Assembly: GCA_020696915.1 (NCBI GenBank)
Contig: JAJFMR010000120.1
Span: forward strand, 1-8,118
From: Rhizobiaceae bacterium
Lineage (GTDB): Bacteria; Pseudomonadota; Alphaproteobacteria; Rhizobiales; Rhizobiaceae
DNA length: 8,118 nucleotides
Direction of reading: 5' to 3'
Shown here: in pieces, positions 1 to 5,572 of the stretch
Numbering within the stretch: position 1 is the stretch's first letter
Layout: every line of letters begins with the position of its first letter
Notes under the pieces: model-generated
Database searches by the model: none
What the model was told of the DNA's origin: nothing
What the model saw: the letters and a program-made list of their open reading frames with translations, nothing else
Program-made: the position numbers and the translations under genes

Positions 1-10
1 GGAGCGGAGG

Positions 11-15
11 GGAGG
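11..15 (+). promoter_or_regulatory. Ribosome binding site for the small ORF at 22
   Basis: A GGAGG core lies six bases before the ATG at 22, and another GGAGG sits just upstream at 6-10. This strong purine-rich site is the main reason for taking the ATG at 22 as a genuine start even though the frame is only 43 codons long. Confidence 0.6.
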
Positions 16-21
16 CGAGCA

Positions 22-153
22 ATGACCGGGAAATTATCGGCCCGACTTACGCTTTCGGCCTGCGAACAAATTCAGTCCCGCATGCTCGAGGCCTGTCGAG
101 AGGTCGCCGCAGACTATGGTCTTGTCATCGAAGCGCCGGCTGGCGAGACATGA
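22..153 (+). CDS. Small phage-like hypothetical protein, N-terminal half (possibly split by a frameshift)
   Basis: A 43-residue frame starts at ATG 22 behind a strong GGAGG site and ends at the TGA at 151-153, which overlaps the ATG of the next frame (ATGA, 150-153). The product is mostly one predicted amphipathic helix (residues ~9-32, SACEQIQSRMLEACREVAAD) followed by YGLVIE. From memory, small phage-associated hypothetical proteins of about 140 residues begin with such a helix (L..I..AL..V...hGl.i) and continue with an F.p.F...v segment, which here is found in the next frame. The likeliest reading is that this is the first third of one protein whose remainder is encoded at 150-443, separated by a one-base deletion. 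A translationally coupled pair of separate proteins is the alternative. The function is unknown. No neighbouring phage structural gene is visible because the window starts here. Confidence 0.5.
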   Translation: MTGKLSARLTLSACEQIQSRMLEACREVAADYGLVIEAPAGET

Positions 154-443
154 CATCCGGGCTGTCCTTCGAACCCGTGTTCCGCGTCAGCGTCCGTGCT
201 TCCGGCAAGGCGTTCGACCTCGAAAGGGAGAGGTTCGAATTTCTGGCCGAGCAGTACGGATTGTCCGCCGCCGACTTCGGCCGCGAATTCAGCACCGGCC
301 GCGAGAAGTTCAGGATCGTGGGCATCGATCCCAGACGGCCTCGCTACCCGGTTTCCGTCGAACGCATACCGGATCGCAAGGGCTTCAAGTTTACCGCCGA
401 GAACGTCGCTCTGCTTCTGCAGGCCCAGGCAGTCAAACCCTGA
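150..443 (+). CDS. Small phage-associated hypothetical protein, C-terminal part
   Basis: A 97-residue frame begins at the ATG that overlaps the previous stop (ATGA). It has no good ribosome site of its own, so it would depend on coupling or on a repaired frame. The visible pattern is an F-E-P-x-F-R-V-x-V strand, then ERERFEFLAEQYGLSAADFG (residues 25-44), then F.....KFRIVGIDPRRPRYPV and a KFTAENV ending. This matches my recollection of small hypothetical proteins in alphaproteobacterial phages and prophages, which carry a 'YGL...dfG..F...g..y.ivGi.pr...yPv' core and a KF terminal segment. Those proteins normally also carry the helix found here at 22-153, so 43+97 residues gives about the usual total. 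I know no biochemical role for the family. The gene converges on the YjbR-family gene with a 28-base gap. This may be a remnant of a mobile element, but no integrase, att site or tRNA is seen. Confidence 0.6.
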   Translation: MTSGLSFEPVFRVSVRASGKAFDLERERFEFLAEQYGLSAADFGREFSTGREKFRIVGIDPRRPRYPVSVERIPDRKGFKFTAENVALLLQAQAVKP

Positions 444-471
444 TTTTGTCCGGGTCCGCCGGATCCTGCTA

Positions 472-855
472 TCAGCCTTCCCCAAGCCGGCTGGCCAGCG
501 TTTTCGGCGCCTGGAGCAGGAAAGCGCGCCGCAGCCGATGCCGAAGCTCGGCCGGCTCGATCCTGTGGATCCGCACGAGAATGGCCGGCCAGCCGCGGTA
601 ATGGTCGGTCTCGAAGTAGACGTCCGGCGCCGCCTCGACGAGCATCTCCTTTTCCTCGACCGCGCACATCAGGACCACCGTGTCGGCGTCCTTGACGCGC
701 GACAGGAATTTCCGCCTGACCATCAGCGCGGGAGTTCCGTAGGAGGTTGCCTCGACGACCTCCGGCAGACCGGCGGCGGCCGACAACAGCTTCTCGAAGG
801 CGGGCTGCAGCCTGCTCCCCGGGGAGCCCCCGTCAGGCGGCAACGTGGTCGGCAC
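472..855 (-). CDS. MmcQ/YjbR family protein
   Basis: This 127-residue protein fits the YjbR/MmcQ family (usually ~110-130 residues, a CyaY-like alpha/beta fold often annotated as DNA-binding, though its role is poorly established). Family signatures seen are the YGTPALMVRRKFLSRV stretch (residues 39-54, the G.P....R..F motif) and YFETDHYRGWPAILVRI (residues ~80-96, the Y.G..W segment), followed by an EL...L..A..L.AP..L tail. The start is uncertain. The GTG at 855 lies inside olsB, giving a 23-base overlap, and has no clear ribosome site. A TTG at 843 is possible, and the family fold only seems to begin near residue 16. Translation is probably coupled to olsB, the gene immediately upstream on the same strand. 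Such genes lie in many unrelated contexts, so I do not infer a lipid role from this neighbour. Confidence 0.85.
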   Translation of the reverse strand: MPTTLPPDGGSPGSRLQPAFEKLLSAAAGLPEVVEATSYGTPALMVRRKFLSRVKDADTVVLMCAVEEKEMLVEAAPDVYFETDHYRGWPAILVRIHRIEPAELRHRLRRAFLLQAPKTLASRLGEG

Positions 856-1711
856 CGGCGCTGTAATAGCTTATATAGCGGGCGGCGATTTCTGCGACGG
901 GAAGTACGATGAACACGTCGACGGTCCCGAAATCCGGATCCACAACGCAGCCATCGCCTATCCTGGCGCCGAGCCGCAGATACCCCTTGATCAGCGGCGG
1001 CATGGCGGCGACCGCCGCTCTCGTGTCGACGGCGTGGCGCGGCATGAGGTCCATCGCGGTGTAGCGCGCGGCCACGGCCTGCACGTCCCATGCTGGTCGC
1101 GCCCGGAAGTCGTAGGCGAGGCAGGACAGCGCCTGCGCATGCCGGGCCGGCTGCGTACCCGGGAACGATGCGCAGCCAGTCATGACACCGATGCCGTGAT
1201 GCGTGACATACGCCCAGATTCCCTGCCAGAGCACCTCGATGGTGCGTTTCGAGCGATACTCGGGCAACACGCAGGATCGCCCGAGCTCGAGGAAACACTG
1301 GTCGGGATGGCGCCTTGTCAACTGCTTCAGTTCGAACTCGCCGTCGGAATAGAATCCCCCGCAGCGATCGGCAACGTCCTGCCTGAGCAACCGGTAGGTG
1401 CCGACGATGCGGTGATGTTCCGGGCCAGGCAATGCCGTATCGAACACAAGAAGGTGGTCGCAGGCCGCATCGAACCGGTCCGCGTCGTGCTCCTCGGGGC
1501 CGGTGAAGCCGCCTCCGCTGGCGCCGAGTTCGCCATGGAAGACCCTGTAGCGAACCTTCTGCGCAGATGCGATCTCTGCCTCGTTGCGGGCAAGCCGCAC
1601 CTCCAGCGAACCGATCCGGCCAAGCGGAACCGCATCGAGCATGCAGGCTTCGAAGCGGGAGACTGCGCCATTGTCGGTGTAGACGTCACGCGATGACAAC
1701 GCTGCCTGCAC
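833..1711 (-). CDS. olsB: L-ornithine N-alpha-acyltransferase (OlsB), GNAT family
   Basis: This is the expected enzyme for the first step of ornithine-lipid synthesis: transfer of a 3-hydroxyacyl group from acyl carrier protein to the alpha-amino group of ornithine, giving lyso-ornithine lipid for OlsA. I start it at the GTG at 1711 because AAGGAG (1720-1725) lies eight bases upstream. The open frame continues further but without family resemblance. The product is 292 residues, close to the usual ~295. Family motifs in order are VRYRVF (53-58), DHLLVFD (85-91), VGTYRLLR (103-110), ELGRSCVLPEYR (142-153), LWQGI (161-165), GCASFPGT (179-186), PPLIKGYLRLGA (238-249) and DFGTVDVFIV (260-269). No signal peptide or transmembrane helix is apparent, consistent with a cytoplasmic or peripheral membrane enzyme. 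No olsA is visible in this window, so the second acylation must be encoded elsewhere. A candidate Pho box lies at 1762-1779. Other GNAT 'hemolysin-like' acyltransferases are the only realistic alternative. Confidence 0.88.
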   Translation of the reverse strand: MQAALSSRDVYTDNGAVSRFEACMLDAVPLGRIGSLEVRLARNEAEIASAQKVRYRVFHGELGASGGGFTGPEEHDADRFDAACDHLLVFDTALPGPEHHRIVGTYRLLRQDVADRCGGFYSDGEFELKQLTRRHPDQCFLELGRSCVLPEYRSKRTIEVLWQGIWAYVTHHGIGVMTGCASFPGTQPARHAQALSCLAYDFRARPAWDVQAVAARYTAMDLMPRHAVDTRAAVAAMPPLIKGYLRLGARIGDGCVVDPDFGTVDVFIVLPVAEIAARYISYYSAGADHVAA

Positions 1712-1719
1712 GTGTGATT

Positions 1720-1725
1720 CTCCTT
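1720..1725 (-). promoter_or_regulatory. Ribosome binding site that sets the olsB start
   Basis: On the minus strand AAGGAG stands eight bases before GTG 1711. No comparable site precedes the other in-frame starts further upstream (up to 1960), so this decides the start. Confidence 0.75.
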
Positions 1726-1761
1726 CGTGCCGCCCTGGTGGCGCGGGGATAGGCGAGCTGT

Positions 1762-1779
1762 GCAACAGGACTGTGACGG
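1762..1779 (-). promoter_or_regulatory. Candidate Pho box (PhoB site) upstream of olsB
   Basis: Read on the minus strand this is CCGTCAC-AGTC-CTGTTGC: two 7-base half-sites 11 bases apart, matching 11 of 14 positions of the CTGTCAT/C repeat when a pyrimidine is allowed at the last position. It ends 51 bases before the olsB start codon, a plausible promoter distance. Ornithine-lipid synthesis is known to be raised by phosphate limitation in Sinorhizobium, which makes a PhoB site sensible here. The second half-site is poor, so this remains a candidate. Confidence 0.3.
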
Positions 1780-2060
1780 TACCGTGCCCGCATGGACCGG
1801 GCAAGCAGATCGCAGGCCGGGTATTCGCGTCAGGGTTGCCAGGCCCGGTGGCCAGATGGCCCGGCGCGACCCTTGCGGGGGAACGAAATCCTGCTTTCAC
1901 CTCCGCTTTTCTCCGAATCCGCCTAATGGCCGAAACGCTCTGTCGCCTTGCTTCTCGCAATCTCGGACGAAACGCCGCATTGGCTACGTCCGGAAGTGCC
2001 TTGGAGCGAGTTGCGGCCGCCTTCGTGCGTGATAGAAAGCGGGACCGTCGCGAGGAGGCA

Positions 2061-2066
2061 GAGGGG
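2061..2066 (+). promoter_or_regulatory. Ribosome binding site for the natural metB start
   Basis: GAGGGG lies eight bases before the ATG at 2075, with a further AGGAGG at 2053-2058. The GTG at 2148, the first start in the frame of the enzyme body, has no comparable site. This supports 2075 as the ancestral start. Confidence 0.5.
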
Positions 2067-2074
2067 AACAGGGC

Positions 2075-2117
2075 ATGACGTCATCGCGGGATCCGCGCAC
2101 TGTGGCGGCGGCCAAAC
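2075..2117 (+). pseudogene. metB: Out-of-frame 5' end of metB (frameshifted N-terminus)
   Basis: From ATG 2075 the frame reads MTSSRDPRTVAAAK and then runs into arginine-rich nonsense. The next frame reads NGIAADTAFGAVTPPIYL from about 2115 into the enzyme body. Removing one base, most simply one A of the AAA at 2114-2116, joins them as ...RTVAAANGIAADTAFGAVTPP..., which is the normal start of this enzyme family. The repaired protein is 385 residues, essentially the length of E. coli MetB (386), and its PLP lysine would be residue 199. The break could be a true mutation, a sequencing or assembly error, or less likely a recoding site. An in-frame stop at 2076-2078 prevents the body frame from starting any earlier by a normal ATG. 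Confidence 0.7.
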
Positions 2118-2147
2118 GGAATCGCCGCCGACACGGCGTTCGGGGCG

Positions 2148-3233
2148 GTGACGCCGCCGATCTATCTTACAAGCACATTCGCCTTCAAGGCCTATGATGA
2201 GCACGGCGGCTACGAATACAGCCGCACTGCCAATCCGGGCCGGGATCTGCTGGCGGACACACTGGCCAGGCTGGAGGGAGGCGCCGGCGCTGTGGTTACG
2301 GCGTCAGGCATGGCGGCAGTCGACCTCGTCCTGTCGAGGGTCGGGCGGGGCGATCTCGTGCTGGCCCCGCACGACTGCTACGGCGGCACCTGGCGCCTGC
2401 TGTCTATGCGCCGCGCCAGGGGGCATTTCGACGTCGTGTTCGTCGACCAGTCGAATGCCGCTGACCTGGCGGCGGCATTCGCGCGAAAGCCCGCGCTGGT
2501 GCTGATTGAGACGCCATCCAATCCGCTCATGCGCGTCGTCGACATAGCTGCGATCGCCGCGCAGGCCAAAAAGACAGGGGCCCGGGTCGCCGTCGACAAC
2601 ACCTTTCTTTCGCCGGCGCTGCAGCGGCCGATCCCGCTCGGCGCGGATTTCGTCATCCATTCCACGACCAAATACCTGAACGGGCATTCCGATGTCGTCG
2701 GCGGCGCCGTCATCGCGGCCGACTCTGCCGAGATCGACGAATTGCTCCTGTGGGCCAACGTCACCGGCGTCGCGGGTTCGCCGTTCGACGCCTATCTGAC
2801 GCTGCGGGGCCTTCGCACGCTGTTTCCGCGCATCGAGCGCCAGCAGAAAAGCGCCATGGCCGTGGCGGCATTCCTGGAGCGGCAGTCGGCGGTCGCCTCG
2901 GTCAACTATCCGGGGCTCGCATCGCATCCCCAGCACGCGCTCGCCAAGGCCCAGCAGACCGGGTTCGGCGCCATGCTGAGCTTCGAGCTGGCCGGCGGCG
3001 TCGAAGCGGTCCGCCAGTTCGTCGAAGCGGTTGCCATCTTCACGCTGGCCGAATCGCTGGGCGGCGTGGAGAGCCTCGTCGCCCATCCGGCGACCATGAC
3101 GCATGCCGGGATGGGTTCCGAGGCGCGCCGGGCCGCAGGCATAAGCGACGGTCTGCTGCGGCTGTCGGTCGGGCTGGAGGCGGAAGCCGACCTTCTCGGC
3201 GATCTCGAGACGGCGCTTGCGGCGATTGTTTAG
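2148..3233 (+). CDS. metB: Cystathionine gamma-synthase-like PLP enzyme (MetB), body of a frameshifted gene
   Basis: This is a Cys/Met-metabolism PLP-dependent enzyme expected to join an activated homoserine (O-succinyl- or O-acetylhomoserine) with cysteine to form cystathionine in methionine synthesis. Over its whole length it resembles E. coli MetB: YSRTANP (24-30), SGMAA (53-57), APHDCYGG (73-80), ETPSNPLMRVVDI (121-133), VDNTFLSPALQ (149-159, D150 pairing with the PLP ring), HSTTKYLNGHSDVVGG with the Schiff-base lysine K175, FGAMLSFEL, TLAESLGGVESL and an ISDGLLRLSVGLE ending. The HDCYGG and SDVVGG details favour gamma-synthase over beta- or gamma-lyase. Numbering is from GTG 2148, which lies within the family N-terminus (AV-TPP). 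About 24 residues encoded from ATG 2075 are out of frame. If only the GTG is used, the catalytic core is intact but the N-terminal arm, which usually helps build the oligomer, is short. Its stop overlaps that of the converging kinase gene. Confidence 0.85.
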   Translation: MTPPIYLTSTFAFKAYDEHGGYEYSRTANPGRDLLADTLARLEGGAGAVVTASGMAAVDLVLSRVGRGDLVLAPHDCYGGTWRLLSMRRARGHFDVVFVDQSNAADLAAAFARKPALVLIETPSNPLMRVVDIAAIAAQAKKTGARVAVDNTFLSPALQRPIPLGADFVIHSTTKYLNGHSDVVGGAVIAADSAEIDELLLWANVTGVAGSPFDAYLTLRGLRTLFPRIERQQKSAMAVAAFLERQSAVASVNYPGLASHPQHALAKAQQTGFGAMLSFELAGGVEAVRQFVEAVAIFTLAESLGGVESLVAHPATMTHAGMGSEARRAAGISDGLLRLSVGLEAEADLLGDLETALAAIV

Positions 3234-5482
3234 GCCGCAGCCTGCTCCTCGACCGACCGCACGAGCGCGTCGGGATCGAGCGGTTTGGTGACGAAACCGC
3301 TGGCGCCATGCGCCAGCACGGCGTGACGCGTCTTGTCCTGGCTGTCGGCCGACAGCACCATGATCGGCACGGGCGCGAGGCCTGCCTCCTCCTCGAACCG
3401 CCGGATGGCTGCGATCGCGTCGAGCCCGTCCATCACCGGCATGTGCAGGTCCATCAGCACGACGTCATAGTGCCGTTTGTGGCCGCCGCCAGTCGCCGCC
3501 TCCACCGCTGCCTTGCCGTTGCTGACGATGTCCACCCTGTGTCCGGCCCTGAGCAGCGTGGCCCTTGCCAGCATGGCGTTGATGTCATTGTCTTCGGCAA
3601 CCAGGACGGAGAGGCCGGGCAGTCGACTGTTAGCGCGCCGCCGACGGCTGTCGGACTTCAACGACAGCGGGACCGGCGGCCGTACCGGCTGCGACCCGGA
3701 CAGTAGAACCCTGAGAAGGGTCTCGCCACGCACCGGCCGCGCCAGGAAAGTCGCGTAGCCGCTGGCCCGGAATTCGCCGAGCATGCCGCGGTCCGTCGGC
3801 GCGATCATGGTGATCGCCTCGGCGCCCGCGAACCCGGCGAGCCGCAGCCGGTTGAGCACGCGGCCATCCGCCCGCTCGACCGCCGCATCTACGAACAGCG
3901 TGCCGCACCCTTCGGCCATGCCGGCGGCCTGCGCCACGGTGGAGGCGAGGAGGGCTTCGCCGCCATGCGCGCAGATCGTCATGGCGATCGCCTTGGCCTC
4001 CATCGAATTCTTCGACAGGATCACGGCGCGGCGGCCGGCAAGCACCAGGCCCCGCATCTGCGGCCCTTCGCCGGCAAGTGCCGGGATCTCGAAGGCGAAC
4101 TCGGATCCACGGCCGGGCTGGCTGTCCACGACGATCCTGCCGGCCATCGAGGCGACCAGCCGCCTGGAGATGGCGAGGCCGAGCCCGGCGCCGCCATGCG
4201 TTCGGGTCGAGGTGCCGTCCGCCTGCTCGAATTCCTCGAAGATGCGGGCGATGTCTTCGGGGCTAAGCCCGGGCCCGGTGTCGGCGACCGCAAAGCGGAC
4301 CATGCCCGGGCTGCCGCCTTCGGACATCGTGACGGAAACAAGCACGCCGCCCAAATCAGTAAACTTTATCGCGTTGCCGATCAGGTTGAGGAGGACCTGG
4401 CGCACGCGCCCGGGGTCGGCGGTGATGAGTTGCGGCACGTTGGGCGCGACATGGCAACCGAGGCCGATATCCTTGGCGTAGGCCTTCGCCGCGAGCAGCT
4501 CGATGACATTGTCGGCGATTTCCCGCGGCGACATCGGCTGCGGTTCGGTATCGATGCGGCCAGCCTCGATCTTGGAATAATCGAGAAGGTCGTCGATCAG
4601 CGCGAGCAGGGCGCTGGCGGACGTGGACACCGCGCCGACATAGGTGCGCTGCTCCGGCGACAATTCGGTGTCGGCGAGCAGCTTGGCCATGCCCATGATG
4701 CCGTTCATCGGCGTGCGGATCTCATGGCTCACCGTCGCGAGGAACCGCGATTTCGCCTGGCTGGCATATTCGGCCCGCTCCCGCGCGCTGATCAGCGCGG
4801 TTTCGGCCCGCTTGCGGTCGGTGATGTCGCGCGCGATCGCCCGGTGAGTGACCTGATCGGAGACCTCGTCGCGGACCGACAGCTCAAACCAGGAGAACCA
4901 GCGCACCCCGCTCCCGCAACGGATCGCGACATCAGTGGAACTCAGGCATTCGCCTTCCGCAAACGCCGCGTCGGGCACCACGCCGACCTCCACGCCGATT
5001 TCGGCAAGCGTATGGCCGACCAGATCCCGCTCGGTGACCTCGATCAGGTCCGAAAAAACCTTGTTCGAATAGACGATCCGGCCCTCTCGGTCGCGGTGCA
5101 CCACGAGGTCGCCCAGCGCATCGATAAGCCCGCGGAACCGTTCCTCGCTTTCCTGCAGTTCCCACATCCGGTCGGCCAGTTTTTCGACTTCGGCGCGGCT
5201 AGTCGCCTGGTTTTGAGACATGAGCGCCGCTGCGCGGCGTTCCGCCCGCCCGGCGCGCAGGAAACTGGCAAGGCCGGCTATGCCGGCCACGGTGAGCGCG
5301 GCGACCAATGCTGGGCGTGCCGGGCCGGAAAGCGAGAGCCCGGCAAGCGACAGCAACACGACCGGACCGGCGGCCGCCAGAAGGCGCAGAACGCGCGCGG
5401 CCGGCCGCGTTGCCGTCGCCGGCGTGACGCCCGTTGTGCGCTGCCTGGCGTTTCCATCGTCGTGAGGCCGCAAGCCCGCCAT
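3230..5482 (-). CDS. Membrane-bound PAS-domain hybrid sensor histidine kinase with C-terminal receiver
   Basis: This 750-residue hybrid kinase has two likely transmembrane helices (~38-60 and ~67-85) with almost no periplasmic loop, a short coiled linker (~86-115), a PAS/PAC domain (~113-230, SEERFRGLIDALGDLVVHRD to ITDRKRAE), a HisKA domain with phospho-acceptor H253 in VSHEIRTP, and an HATPase domain. The ATPase shows the N-box (LLNLIGNAIKFT, ~364-375), G1 DTGPGL (401-406), F-box FEEFEQ (415-420) and G2 GGAGLGLAI (430-438). The end is a complete receiver (~624-745) with E630/D631, phospho-acceptor D678 in VLMDLHMPVMDG, S711 and K733. Between kinase and receiver (~484-600) lies a second receiver-like segment that has lost the acidic pair and has R582 in place of the lysine. 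The signal is unknown. The absence of a periplasmic domain suggests sensing in the membrane or by the cytoplasmic PAS. No partner regulator is adjacent. The ATG at 5482 is the ORF limit and has only a weak AGGA upstream. Confidence 0.9.
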   Translation of the reverse strand: MAGLRPHDDGNARQRTTGVTPATATRPAARVLRLLAAAGPVVLLSLAGLSLSGPARPALVAALTVAGIAGLASFLRAGRAERRAAALMSQNQATSRAEVEKLADRMWELQESEERFRGLIDALGDLVVHRDREGRIVYSNKVFSDLIEVTERDLVGHTLAEIGVEVGVVPDAAFAEGECLSSTDVAIRCGSGVRWFSWFELSVRDEVSDQVTHRAIARDITDRKRAETALISARERAEYASQAKSRFLATVSHEIRTPMNGIMGMAKLLADTELSPEQRTYVGAVSTSASALLALIDDLLDYSKIEAGRIDTEPQPMSPREIADNVIELLAAKAYAKDIGLGCHVAPNVPQLITADPGRVRQVLLNLIGNAIKFTDLGGVLVSVTMSEGGSPGMVRFAVADTGPGLSPEDIARIFEEFEQADGTSTRTHGGAGLGLAISRRLVASMAGRIVVDSQPGRGSEFAFEIPALAGEGPQMRGLVLAGRRAVILSKNSMEAKAIAMTICAHGGEALLASTVAQAAGMAEGCGTLFVDAAVERADGRVLNRLRLAGFAGAEAITMIAPTDRGMLGEFRASGYATFLARPVRGETLLRVLLSGSQPVRPPVPLSLKSDSRRRRANSRLPGLSVLVAEDNDINAMLARATLLRAGHRVDIVSNGKAAVEAATGGGHKRHYDVVLMDLHMPVMDGLDAIAAIRRFEEEAGLAPVPIMVLSADSQDKTRHAVLAHGASGFVTKPLDPDALVRSVEEQAAA

Positions 5483-5494
5483 GATGCCGGCATC
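5483..5494. repeat. 12-bp perfect palindrome before the kinase start
   Basis: GATGCCGGCATC is a perfect 12-base inverted repeat directly against the kinase start codon. It could be an operator or an mRNA structure affecting initiation, or chance, since GCCGGC-type palindromes are common at this GC content. The rest of the 90-base gap (5495-5572) holds an AT-rich stretch at 5532-5543 and a short CTGG/TGGC tandem repeat at 5547-5567, with no clear terminator for acuI. Confidence 0.35.
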
Positions 5495-5572
5495 CTAGGC
5501 CGGCAGAGCTTAGGGAAGATTTGGGGCGGCCGTTAAACTTTTACCGGTTGGCTGGCTGGCAGGCTGGTCTAC

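Larger units (their letters stand above)
1712..2074. other. Divergent intergenic region between olsB and metB
   Basis: This 363-base stretch separates two divergently transcribed genes and should contain both promoters. I can point to the olsB ribosome site (1720-1725), a candidate Pho box (1762-1779), a 6-bp hairpin TGCCCG/CGGGCA (1785-1790 with 1798-1803, 7-base loop) and a GAGGGG ribosome-site candidate for metB (2061-2066). I looked for a SAM-II (metA-type) riboswitch upstream of metB and did not recognise its conserved core. I could not identify convincing -35/-10 elements on either strand. Overlapping open frames on both strands here look like GC-rich shadows, except for a possible 50-codon leader frame (1926-2078), described as a finding. 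Confidence 0.6.

Noticed and set aside
444..471. Bidirectional terminator between the phage-like gene and the YjbR-family gene
   Set aside because: TCCGG (449-453) and CCGGA (459-463) form only a 5-bp stem, and neither strand has a U-tract directly after it in the correct direction.
1716..1919. CcrM methylation sites GATTC (1716-1720) and GAATC (1915-1919) as regulatory marks
   Set aside because: Two GANTC sites in about 360 bases is near chance expectation at this base composition.
1712..1960. N-terminal extension of olsB to 1960
   Set aside because: No ribosome site or family resemblance upstream; GTG 1711 has an optimally spaced AAGGAG and gives the family length.
1712..2074. SAM-II (metA-type) riboswitch upstream of metB
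   Set aside because: This class is common before methionine genes in alphaproteobacteria, but I could not find its conserved pseudoknot core in this gap on the plus strand.
2106..2118. Programmed ribosomal frameshift site in metB
   Set aside because: The junction GCC AAA CGG is not a canonical slippery heptamer, and no following stem-loop or pseudoknot is evident; mutation or sequence error is simpler.
3965..5536. A 523-codon plus-strand open frame opposite the kinase gene
   Set aside because: It is antisense to a gene with every kinase motif intact, has typical GC-rich shadow composition and shows no recognisable domain.
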